Part shown: one piece after another, positions 1 to 6,526 of the stretch | Layout: every line of letters starts with the position of its first letter | How positions within the stretch are numbered: the stretch's first letter is position 1 | Source: CANRIN01 sp964493515 | GTDB lineage: Bacteria > Bacillota > Clostridia > Oscillospirales > JAAYOS01 | Length of the DNA: 6,526 nucleotides | Direction of reading: 5' to 3' | NCBI GenBank assembly: GCA_964493515.1 | Contig: CAZBNJ010000061.1 | Span: 1-6,526 of the forward strand | The notes under the pieces: generated by a model | Told to the model about the DNA's origin: nothing | What the model saw: only the letters and a program-made list of their open reading frames with translations | Database searches by the model: none | Made by a program: the position numbers and the translations under genes

Positions 1-375
1 GGAAACTCCGGCGGACAGGCGTCGGTCACCGTCATCCGCGCCATGTCCCTGGGGGATGTGGAATTTTCCGACTGGCTGCGGGTTATCTGGAAGGAGCTGC
101 GCGTGGCCGTGCTGTGCGCCGCCACCCTGGCGGTCGTGGTGTTCGGCAAGGTGATGCTCATAGACCAAAAGAGCCTGATGGTGGCGGTAGTAGTGGCGCT
201 GACCATTTTCGTGACCATTATCATCGCCAAGCTGGTAGGCTGTCTCCTGCCCATGCTGGCAAAGCGGCTTGGCTTTGACCCCGCCGTGATGGCCTCGCCA
301 TTCATCACCACCGTGGTGGACGCCCTGTCTCTACTTATCTACTTTGCCATCTCCACCCAGATCCTGGGGCTTTAA
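1..375 (+). CDS. mgtE: Magnesium transporter MgtE, C-terminal part (5' end outside window)
   Basis: This is the last 124 codons of an MgtE-type Mg2+ channel/transporter, an inner-membrane protein that admits Mg2+. The frame is open from base 1 and ends with TAA at 373-375. The ATG at 43 lies inside the conserved domain, so it is not the real start. The piece opens with GNSGGQASVTVIRA, the MgtE family signature (GN-G-Q-S---IR), followed by the LGDVEFSDW segment. Three hydrophobic stretches follow, at about bases 100-160, 178-255 and 295-370, fitting the last membrane helices of the transporter domain. The motif GFDPAVMASPFITTVVD carries the family's conserved pore aspartate (codon 319-321). 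The cytoplasmic N and CBS domains that sense Mg2+ would lie upstream and cannot be seen. A hairpin terminator follows about 50 bp after the stop. Family assignment is firm; ion preference (Mg2+ or Co2+) is inferred from the family. Confidence 0.93.
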   Translation, partial: GNSGGQASVTVIRAMSLGDVEFSDWLRVIWKELRVAVLCAATLAVVVFGKVMLIDQKSLMVAVVVALTIFVTIIIAKLVGCLLPMLAKRLGFDPAVMASPFITTVVDALSLLIYFAISTQILGL

Positions 376-426
376 GGTTTCGCCGTCCTCCGCGCATTGG
401 TCGGATGGCATGATTTTCGACAAAAC

Positions 427-462
427 AAAACCGACACCCACCTCCGTGAGTGTCGGTTTTTT
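427..462. terminator. Bidirectional intrinsic terminator between mgtE and groEL
   Basis: An 11-bp perfect stem pairs 427-437 (AAAACCGACAC) with 450-460 (GTGTCGGTTTT). After one C/A mismatch, three further pairs (439-441 with 446-448) close a CTCC loop. On the plus strand the stem runs into a T tract (457-462), which would end mgtE transcription. On the minus strand the A-rich 421-430 becomes a TTTTGTTTTG tract, which would end groEL transcription. It lies between convergent stop codons at 375 and 485, exactly where a shared terminator is expected. Confidence 0.9.
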
Positions 463-484
463 CTTACCTGTTTTCAGTGGGCGA

Positions 485-2119
<1,635 letters not shown>

Positions 2120-2150
2120 AGACCTCTGCCTCCTAAAATTGGTTTTGTAA

Positions 2151-2435
2151 TTACTCGACTATCGCGAGGATATCGCTCTGACGGACGACGTTGTACTCCA
2201 CTCCGTCCAGCTTGACCTCGGTACCCGAATACTTGCTGGTTATGACCCTGTCGCCCTTCTTGACGACCATGACGACTTCCTTGCCGTCCACCATGCCGCC
2301 CGGTCCGACTTCCACGACCTCTGCTATCTGCGGCTTTTCCTGCGCGGCGCTGGTGAGGATTATACCGCTCTTGGTCGTCTCCTCCGCCTCTATCGTCTTA
2401 ATGACCACTCTGTCCGCCAACGGCTTGAGCTTCAT
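2151..2435 (-). CDS. groS: Co-chaperonin GroES (10 kDa, Hsp10)
   Basis: A 94-residue protein of the normal GroES length. Seven copies form the dome that caps GroEL and triggers substrate encapsulation. The N terminus MKLKPLADRVVIK is classic. The mobile loop EETTKSGIILTSAAQEKPQ (about 18-36) includes the hydrophobic IIL tripeptide (25-27) that docks on the GroEL apical domain. The roof segment VGPGG and the C-terminal YNVVRQSDILAIVE are also typical. I chose the ATG at 2433-2435. It has a GGGAGG ribosome site (2445-2450) 9 nt upstream and gives the family length. The frame stays open upstream to 2558, but that extension crosses the promoter and CIRCE operator and is not protein. This is the first gene of the groESL operon. 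Confidence 0.97.
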   Translation of the reverse strand: MKLKPLADRVVIKTIEAEETTKSGIILTSAAQEKPQIAEVVEVGPGGMVDGKEVVMVVKKGDRVITSKYSGTEVKLDGVEYNVVRQSDILAIVE

Positions 2436-2467
2436 CTGATATTGCCTCCCTGCTGCGTTTTTTGGTT

Positions 2468-2494
2468 TTAGCACTCTCTGCGTTCGAGTGCTAA
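2468..2494 (-). promoter_or_regulatory. CIRCE operator (HrcA binding site) of groESL
   Basis: A perfect inverted repeat, TTAGCACTC (2468-2476), 9-nt spacer (2477-2485), GAGTGCTAA (2486-2494), matches the CIRCE consensus without a mismatch. CIRCE is the known binding site of the heat-shock repressor HrcA. Here it starts at about +2 or +3 of the predicted groES transcript, so bound HrcA would block initiation. In the mRNA the same repeat can fold as a 5' hairpin about 32 nt before the groES start codon. hrcA itself is not in the window. Confidence 0.97.
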
Positions 2495-2502
2495 CATTGG
2501 TA

Positions 2503-2531
2503 ATTATACCCTGTCTTTCCCTGATTTTCAA
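2503..2531 (-). promoter_or_regulatory. Sigma-A promoter of groES-groEL
   Basis: Read on the minus strand, the -35 box is TTGAAA (2526-2531) and the -10 box is a perfect TATAAT (2503-2508), separated by 17 nt. Transcription should start near 2496, directly at the edge of CIRCE. A near-consensus sigma-A promoter with the operator at the start point is the usual arrangement for HrcA-repressed groESL operons in Firmicutes. Confidence 0.9.
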
Positions 2532-2598
2532 TGCCCGCCGCATCTCAAAATCGGGCAATTTTCGTGATTATAGTTTCATTTCAAATCTATGCTCGCTA

Positions 2599-3549
2599 TT
2601 AAACGTGTATTCTCTCATTTTCTCGTTTTTTATCCTCGAGCTCGCAGTCAAGCGCGTCCCATGCTCCCTTCGGCGCGAAGAACCGCTGCTTTATCGGCGC
2701 GAGGCGTATCGTCGCGGCGGTCGCGGGCAGCATCTCGCCGTCCATGTTGACCACGCCCTCGCGTCCGACGAACCCGACCTTGACCTCGCGCACCGCCTTG
2801 CGGACAGCGAGATCGCCAAGCTCGCGGTACCGTCCCTCCTTGTACTTCTTCAGCAGCGTTGGCACGCGGAGTCGGCTCAGCTTCTTTATCAGCAGCAGAT
2901 CGAGCACTCCGTCCATAGGGTTCGCGTCGGCCATCGGCATATATCCGCCGCCGTAGTGCCGCGCGTTCGCGACGCATATCAGTGCGTAGCTGCCGTCCAG
3001 CCGCTCGCCGTCCGCCTCCAGCGTAAAGTCGCTGCAAAGCCCCTTGAACAGGTTGTACAGCGCCGACATGGTAAACGCGCCGAATCCGGTCACCAACGGA
3101 AGTTTCTTGAATCTGTGTACATCCTTCGCGGTGCGGGCGTCAAAGCCAACCGAGCAGATGTCTATCGAATACATCCCCTCCGCCTCGATGAGGTCAAGGC
3201 TGCGCTCCTCCCCGTCGGCAAGCGCCGCGACGTCCCTGAGATCTGCGTCGCCGAACAGCTTTACAAAGTCGTTTGCCGTTCCACACGGTATGACCGTCAG
3301 CGCCGCGTTCGGATAACCCGCGACACCGTTCAGCACCTCGCTGAGCGTACCGTCGCCGCCGCACGCGTAGACACGGCACTCCTCCCCGCTTTTGACAAAC
3401 TCACGGGCGGCTTTGGTCGCGTCGCCCGCGCAGGTCGTGACGTGCGTCGCGTAGTCGCGGCCGGCCATCGTGCGTTCGATCTCGCGCAGCAGCTCGGTCG
3501 TGCCGTTTTTCTTGCCCGCCTTCGGATTGATTATGAAGAAATGCTTCAT
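2599..3549 (-). CDS. BmrU/YegS-family lipid kinase (diacylglycerol kinase-like)
   Basis: A 316-residue protein of the DagK/YegS/BmrU family, which phosphorylates membrane lipids such as diacylglycerol with ATP on the cytoplasmic face and so recycles lipid into phospholipid synthesis. The order of motifs is complete: INPKAGKK (7-13), the nucleotide-binding GGDGT (64-68), CGTANDF (89-95), a GGGYMPMADANP-DG-LDL block (200-218) and NMDGE (268-272), which holds a conserved acidic residue. There is no signal peptide or obvious membrane helix, as expected for this soluble, membrane-associating family. The last 16 residues (301-316) are a highly charged tail beyond the usual fold. The ribosome site GGAGG (3557-3561) lies 7 nt before the ATG. 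The gene starts 21 bp after the methyltransferase stop, which suggests co-transcription. The exact lipid substrate cannot be read from sequence; a sphingoid or other lipid is possible. Confidence 0.9.
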   Translation of the reverse strand: MKHFFIINPKAGKKNGTTELLREIERTMAGRDYATHVTTCAGDATKAAREFVKSGEECRVYACGGDGTLSEVLNGVAGYPNAALTVIPCGTANDFVKLFGDADLRDVAALADGEERSLDLIEAEGMYSIDICSVGFDARTAKDVHRFKKLPLVTGFGAFTMSALYNLFKGLCSDFTLEADGERLDGSYALICVANARHYGGGYMPMADANPMDGVLDLLLIKKLSRLRVPTLLKKYKEGRYRELGDLAVRKAVREVKVGFVGREGVVNMDGEMLPATAATIRLAPIKQRFFAPKGAWDALDCELEDKKRENERIHV

Positions 3550-3570
3550 CCCTTTCCCTCCCCGCTTTGT

Positions 3571-4389
3571 TTATCCCTTCTTCTTCGGCAAAAACCGGTA
3601 ATATGTGCACTGTATCATGCCGTTGTACATTCTCCGACGCTTGCTCGCCTTCGCGCCGTACCACTGCTCAAGCTCGGGGTCGGCGGTGAGTATGCCGCAG
3701 CACCAGTCCTGCTTTTCGCGCATCGCGGTGCCGAATCTCTTTATCAGGTCGGCGGCCTCAAAGCCGTCGCCGAGGCGCACNNNNNNNNNNNNNNNNNNNN
3801 NNNNNNNNNNNNNNNNNNNNNNNNNNNNNNNNNNNNNNNNNNNNNNNNNNNNNNNNNNNNNNNNNNNNNNNNNNNNNNNNCCCGACTGCGTGCGGTAGCC
3901 GCGCTTGTACAGCGGGTCTCCGGCGAGGTCGACATGGACGAGCACGCGGTCACGCAGGACGGTGAACCGTATCTGACGCGCGTCTCCGCTCTCGTCCAGG
4001 CGCTCGGCGTGATACTTCCCTCCGAGACGGACGGCTATCGCCTTGCGGATTATGGAGGTACAGTCGGGCACACTCATAAGTTTTGAGTCGACGCAGTGCC
4101 CGCGCACGGGAAACGCGCAGCCCTTGGGTATGAATCGCTCCCACTCGACCGACCTGACGCCCTCGAACAGCTCGTCAAAGCTCCGCGCCTCAAAGTCGGC
4201 GGCGACTATCTGCACACGCTCGGCGGTGCGCAGTCGGACGAGTGCGGTCGCCGCGTCGGCGAGGTCGCCCGAGAACAGGACGCGTCCCTCCTCGGCGGCG
4301 ACGTCATGCATCCCCATGCGCTTCAGTTCGTCGCGCGCGATGCCCTCCAGTCCGAACATCGTCGGCGCGCAAAACAGCAGTTTTTCCAT
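3571..4389 (-). CDS. THUMP-domain class I SAM-dependent RNA methyltransferase (RlmL/YpsC type), interrupted by an assembly gap
   Basis: This is a member of the COG0116 family, which methylates guanine N2 in 23S rRNA in the E. coli relative RlmL; the exact target here is not known. The first 169 residues (4389-3881) hold the N-terminal LLFCAPTMFGLEGIARDEL motif, the THUMP region and the linker ending VHVDLAGDPLYKRGYRTQ. After the 100-N gap the frame resumes with VRLGD, which looks like the tail of the catalytic NPPYGxRLGD motif. It ends with the family's C-terminal signature YGAKASKRRRMYNG. About 238 residues are visible, whereas relatives have about 375-385. The SAM-binding core is therefore missing from the assembly, and the real gap should be about 400 nt rather than 100. 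The frame agrees on both sides of the gap only by chance. The ribosome site GGAGG is 5 nt before the ATG. It is the first gene of a likely two-gene unit with the lipid kinase. Confidence 0.87.
   Translation of the reverse strand: MEKLLFCAPTMFGLEGIARDELKRMGMHDVAAEEGRVLFSGDLADAATALVRLRTAERVQIVAADFEARSFDELFEGVRSVEWERFIPKGCAFPVRGHCVDSKLMSVPDCTSIIRKAIAVRLGGKYHAERLDESGDARQIRFTVLRDRVLVHVDLAGDPLYKRGYRTQSXXXXXXXXXXXXXXXXXXXXXXXXXXXXXXXXXXVRLGDGFEAADLIKRFGTAMREKQDWCCGILTADPELEQWYGAKASKRRRMYNGMIQCTYYRFLPKKKG
3781..3880. other. Assembly gap (100 N)
   Basis: Exactly 100 consecutive N. This is the common placeholder for a scaffold gap of unknown size, not a measured length. It falls inside the methyltransferase gene, between the THUMP domain and the end of the catalytic domain. 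Any 100-base spacing or joined reading frame across it should be ignored. Confidence 0.99.
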
Positions 4390-4426
4390 CCGTCCCTCCG
4401 AAAATCAAAACATTGTTATATTATAT

Positions 4427-4455
4427 AGTATAACCGCACGTCGTACTCACGTCAA
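4427..4455 (-). promoter_or_regulatory. Sigma-A promoter of the methyltransferase/lipid kinase unit
   Basis: On the minus strand, TTGACG (-35, 4450-4455) and TATACT (-10, 4427-4432) are separated by 17 nt, close to consensus. The expected start is near 4420, giving a short leader of about 30 nt before the ATG at 4389. A second AT-rich stretch (TATAAT-like, 4420-4425) lies just downstream and could provide an alternative -10. Confidence 0.75.
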
Positions 4456-4462
4456 GCGCGGC

Positions 4463-4491
4463 TTGCGCTCGGGGTCAAGTCATGCTATACT
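4463..4491 (+). promoter_or_regulatory. Sigma-A promoter of the uracil-DNA glycosylase gene
   Basis: TTGCGC (-35, 4463-4468) and TATACT (-10, 4486-4491) are 17 nt apart, which puts the start near 4498 and leaves a leader of only about 20 nt. This leader holds the ribosome site AAAGGCGGT (4502-4510), one mismatch from AAAGGAGGT, 8 nt before the ATG. The -35 box is only 7 bp from that of the divergent promoter. Confidence 0.7.
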
Positions 4492-4518
4492 TTCAGATAG
4501 GAAAGGCGGTGGCGAAAA

Positions 4519-5091
4519 ATGCAGACTTTGGATGAGCTGAAGCGCGAATGTCTCGACTGCACCGAGTGCGCGCTGTGCGAGGGACGCACCAACGTGGTCT
4601 TTGGCGACGGCGATCCGAACGCCGAGGTGATGTTCATCGGCGAGGGACCGGGCGCGGACGAGGACAGACAGGGCAAGCCGTTTGTCGGGCGGAGCGGTAT
4701 GCTGCTGAACGATATGCTGGCGATGATAGGGCTTTCGCGCGACAAGATATACATCGCGAACATCGTGAAGTGCCGTCCGCCGAACAACCGCGACCCGCTC
4801 GGCGTTGAGCAGGACGTGTGTATCAAGTGGCTGCGCGCGCAGACCAAGATAATCAAGCCGAAGATAATGGTCTGTCTCGGACGCATCGCGGCGATGCGCA
4901 TAATCAAGCCGGACTTCAAGATAACGCATGAGCACGGGCAGTGGTTCGAACGCGGCGGATTTCTCTTTACCGCCACCTTCCACCCCGCGGCGCTGCTGCG
5001 CGATCCGCACAAAAAGCCGGACGCGTTCGAGGACTTTGAGGCGCTGCGGCTGAAGATAAGCGAGGTCTGCGAGCGCACCGTGCTCGAATGA
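4519..5091 (+). CDS. udg: Family 4 uracil-DNA glycosylase (4Fe-4S)
   Basis: A 190-residue enzyme that removes uracil, arising from cytosine deamination or dUMP incorporation, from DNA and so starts base-excision repair. The four cysteines that hold the 4Fe-4S cluster in this family are in place: C14 and C17 (CTEC), C85 (VKCRPPNNRDP) and C101 (DVCIKWL). The uracil-binding and catalytic segment GEGPGADEDRQGKPFVGRSG spans 41-60, and the second active-site motif FHPAALLRDP spans 154-163. The spacing matches my memory of the Thermus family 4 enzyme residue for residue at the cysteines. It ends soon after the catalytic fold, without the C-terminal extension of some relatives. The start is fixed by the ribosome site at 4502-4510. 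It is read divergently from the methyltransferase and appears to be monocistronic. Family 5 is excluded by the motif 1 sequence. Confidence 0.95.
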   Translation: MQTLDELKRECLDCTECALCEGRTNVVFGDGDPNAEVMFIGEGPGADEDRQGKPFVGRSGMLLNDMLAMIGLSRDKIYIANIVKCRPPNNRDPLGVEQDVCIKWLRAQTKIIKPKIMVCLGRIAAMRIIKPDFKITHEHGQWFERGGFLFTATFHPAALLRDPHKKPDAFEDFEALRLKISEVCERTVLE

Positions 5092-5121
5092 ATAGCGCAC
5101 TACAAACGAAAAGTCGTTAAA

Positions 5122-5143
5122 TTATCCACAAAATTTATCCATT
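5122..5143 (+). promoter_or_regulatory. DnaA-box-like pair upstream of oadA
   Basis: TTATCCACA (5122-5130) is a perfect DnaA-box 9-mer. TTATCCATT (5135-5143) starts 13 bp later in the same orientation and matches 7 of 9 positions. Both lie in the AT-rich gap between the glycosylase and oadA, just upstream of the predicted -35 box at 5151. DnaA acts as a transcription factor at such sites in some bacteria, but binding here is inferred only from the match. Confidence 0.4.
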
Positions 5144-5150
5144 TTTGATA

Positions 5151-5180
5151 TTGGATTTTCCATCGCTCGTGTGGTAGAAT
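5151..5180 (+). promoter_or_regulatory. Putative sigma-A promoter of oadA
   Basis: TTGGAT (-35, 5151-5156) and TAGAAT (-10, 5175-5180) are separated by 18 nt. The expected start is near 5187, which leaves a leader of about 67 nt before the ATG at 5254. The match is fair rather than strong. No convincing terminator separates the glycosylase gene from this point, so some read-through is possible. Confidence 0.55.
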
Positions 5181-5187
5181 ATGGTCA

Positions 5188-5239
5188 GAGAATTCAAAAT
5201 GGGTGGGAAGGGCTTGTTTGCCCATACCCGACATTTCTC
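5188..5239 (+). promoter_or_regulatory. Possible stem-loop in the oadA 5' leader
   Basis: Nested pairs are possible: GAGAA (5188-5192) with TTCTC (5235-5239), GGGT (5201-5204) with ACCC (5226-5229), and GGGC (5210-5213) with GCCC (5220-5223) around a TTGTTT loop. The outer pair begins near the predicted transcript start and ends 1 nt before the GAGGAGG ribosome site (5241-5247). There is no T tract after it, so it is not an intrinsic terminator. It matches no riboswitch class I recognise, and the inner helices are separated by sizeable internal loops. Confidence 0.3.
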
Positions 5240-5253
5240 AGAGGAGGTTTTTT

Positions 5254-6526
5254 ATGAAAGTAAAGTTCACAGAAACCGTGCTTCGTGACGCTCAGCAGTC
5301 GCTGATCGCCACCCGTATGCCCTTTGCGGATTTTGCGCCCATTCTGTCCGAGATGGACAAGGCGGGCTACTACTCCGTGGAGTGCTGGGGCGGCGCTACG
5401 TTCGACAGCTGCCTGCGCTATCTGGACGAGGATCCGTGGGAGAGGCTGCGCAACATCCGCGCCGCCATGCCGAACACCCGCCTGCAGATGCTGCTTCGCG
5501 GTCAGAATCTTCTCGGTTACAAGCACTATCACGACGACGTGGTCGAGAAGTTCGTCGAGCTGTCCATCAAGAACGGTATAGACGTTATCCGCATCTTCGA
5601 CGCGCTCAACGACTTCCGCAACATTAAGACCGCGCTCGAGGCTACCAAGAAGTACGCAAACGAGCGCACCGTGGCATCCGGCTGCATATCCTACACCCAG
5701 TCCCCCGTCCACACGGTGGAGAAGTATGTTGAGATGTGCAAGGAGCTGAAGTCGATGGGCTTTGACACCATCTGCCTCAAGGATATGGCGGGCACGATGA
5801 GCCCCTATGAGGCGGAGCACCTCATCAAGGGCATAAAGGACGCCATCGGAGACATGCCGATAATCCTTCACACCCACTGCACCACCGGCATGGCGTACAT
5901 GACCATAACCAAGGCGATAGAAGCGGGCGTGGACGTTATCGACACCGCTACCTCCGCCATGTCCAACGGCACCAGCCAGCCGGCGACCGAGACCATGTTC
6001 TATGCGCTCCAGCAGTACGGCATAGAGAGCGATCTCAACGAGGATGTCATAAACAAGGTCAACGACTTCTTTAAGCCGCTCAAGCAGAAGTATATCGACA
6101 GCGGCCTGCTCAATCCGAAGAGCATGGGTACCGACTCGCAGGCGCTTGTCTACAAGGTCCCGGGCGGCATGCTCTCCAACATGATAGCGAACCTGACCGA
6201 CATGAAGGCCATGGATAAGTTCGACGCGGCTCTCGCCGAGATACCGGCAGTCCGCAAGGACCTGGGCTATCCCCCGCTGGTCACCCCGCTCAGCCAGATG
6301 GTCGGCAACCAGGCGGTCACCAACGTCATCGTCGGCGAGCGCTACAAGAACATCTCCAACGAAGTCAAGAACTACTTCAAGGGCGAGTACGGCATCGCGC
6401 CCGGCCCGGTCAGCAAGGAGCTTGAGGAGAAGATACTCGGCGCCGGCAACAGCCCGATCGACTGCCGCATCGAGGACTCCAAGCGCACCGGCGAGGAGTT
6501 CGCCAAGGCCAAGGAGGCTCTGGGCG
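5254..6526 (+). CDS. oadA: Oxaloacetate decarboxylase alpha subunit / pyruvate carboxylase subunit B (3' end outside window)
   Basis: The frame runs from ATG at 5254 off the window edge, giving 424 codons with no stop. It encodes the carboxyltransferase TIM barrel that moves CO2 between oxaloacetate and biotin. In Na+-pumping oxaloacetate decarboxylase it works with membrane subunits beta and gamma; in two-subunit pyruvate carboxylase it works with a biotin carboxylase subunit. Visible motifs are ETVLRDAQQSLIATR (7-21, metal ligand D12), the ECWGGATFDSCLRYL segment (43-57), CLKDMAG (174-180) with K176, which is carbamylated in relatives, and HTHCTTGMA (206-214) with metal ligands H206 and H208. 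The conserved PxxLVTPLSQMVGNQA-type segment at about 340-354 follows. A strong GAGGAGG ribosome site (5241-5247) sets the start. Whether a C-terminal biotinyl domain follows is not visible, so OadA and PycB cannot be told apart firmly; the downstream genes would decide. Confidence 0.93.
   Translation, partial: MKVKFTETVLRDAQQSLIATRMPFADFAPILSEMDKAGYYSVECWGGATFDSCLRYLDEDPWERLRNIRAAMPNTRLQMLLRGQNLLGYKHYHDDVVEKFVELSIKNGIDVIRIFDALNDFRNIKTALEATKKYANERTVASGCISYTQSPVHTVEKYVEMCKELKSMGFDTICLKDMAGTMSPYEAEHLIKGIKDAIGDMPIILHTHCTTGMAYMTITKAIEAGVDVIDTATSAMSNGTSQPATETMFYALQQYGIESDLNEDVINKVNDFFKPLKQKYIDSGLLNPKSMGTDSQALVYKVPGGMLSNMIANLTDMKAMDKFDAALAEIPAVRKDLGYPPLVTPLSQMVGNQAVTNVIVGERYKNISNEVKNYFKGEYGIAPGPVSKELEEKILGAGNSPIDCRIEDSKRTGEEFAKAKEALG

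Noticed and set aside
2533..2556. GCCCG...CGGGC inverted repeat after the lipid kinase as a terminator
   Set aside because: The stem has only 5 bp with a 14-nt loop and no T tract on the minus strand, and it lies right beside the groESL -35 box.
2436..2558. 41-residue N-terminal extension of GroES from an upstream ATG at 2558
   Set aside because: It would place the promoter and CIRCE inside the coding sequence. The ATG at 2435 has a proper ribosome site and gives the standard GroES N terminus.
2488..4086. 532-codon open frame on the plus strand across the groES promoter, lipid kinase and methyltransferase
   Set aside because: It starts in CIRCE, passes through the 100-N gap, and lies opposite genes with clear family motifs. 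There is no ribosome site. It is a shadow frame.
4480..5100. Two minus-strand frames of about 200 codons opposite the uracil-DNA glycosylase
   Set aside because: Both are antisense to a gene with all four cluster cysteines and both catalytic motifs, and neither has a ribosome site or a recognisable motif.
5105..5118. AACGA-AAAG-TCGTT hairpin after the uracil-DNA glycosylase as a terminator
   Set aside because: It is short, AT-rich, and not followed by a T tract; it could form by chance.
5092..5253. Replication origin suggested by the DnaA box and AT-rich sequence
   Set aside because: There is only one perfect box and one partial box, no DNA-unwinding repeats, and no dnaA, dnaN, rnpA or rpmH nearby.
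5194..5877. 227-codon minus-strand frame opposite the start of oadA
   Set aside because: The plus-strand frame is clearly oadA with metal-ligand motifs; this is its shadow.

Overview
This is a 6.5 kb piece of a GC-rich bacterial chromosome. It looks like a member of the Firmicutes, class Clostridia, probably an uncultivated or gut-type Oscillospirales-like lineage. The reasons are a perfect CIRCE operator in front of groES-groEL, strong sigma-A promoters, purine-rich Shine-Dalgarno sites, a GroEL ending in GGMY, and an OadA-type carboxyltransferase. That placement is inference. A run of exactly 100 N (3781-3880) shows that the window comes from a scaffolded draft or metagenome assembly.

Layout. 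Bases 1-375 (+) are the 3' end of an MgtE-type magnesium transporter. A bidirectional hairpin terminator (about 427-462) separates it from four genes on the minus strand. Read in their own direction from 4389 down to 485, these are: a THUMP-domain RNA methyltransferase (interrupted by the N gap), a BmrU/YegS-family lipid kinase, groES and groEL. The first two are 21 bp apart and probably share a promoter at 4427-4455. groES-groEL have their own sigma-A promoter (2503-2531) with CIRCE at the predicted transcription start, so they should form an HrcA-repressed heat-shock operon.

At 4389/4519 transcription diverges. A family 4 (4Fe-4S) uracil-DNA glycosylase is read on the plus strand from a promoter lying back to back with the methyltransferase promoter. 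A 162-bp intergenic region follows, holding a perfect DnaA-box 9-mer with a near copy 13 bp away, a promoter and a possible leader hairpin. Then comes a gene for the carboxyltransferase (alpha) subunit of oxaloacetate decarboxylase, or pyruvate carboxylase subunit B. It runs off the window after 424 codons.

The genes are ordinary housekeeping functions: Mg2+ uptake, protein folding, lipid phosphorylation, rRNA modification, DNA repair and C4 metabolism. They do not form an obvious joint system. I see no mobile element, CRISPR array, tRNA, rRNA or undescribed defence-like cluster. The points most worth checking are regulatory (the DnaA-like boxes and leader before oadA, and the back-to-back promoters at 4427-4491) and technical (the N gap hides the catalytic core of the methyltransferase). 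The very long plus-strand open frames opposite groEL and opposite the kinase/methyltransferase are shadows of GC-rich coding sequence. No stretch longer than 300 bases lacks a gene; the longest gaps are 2436-2598 and 5092-5253, and both carry regulatory sites.
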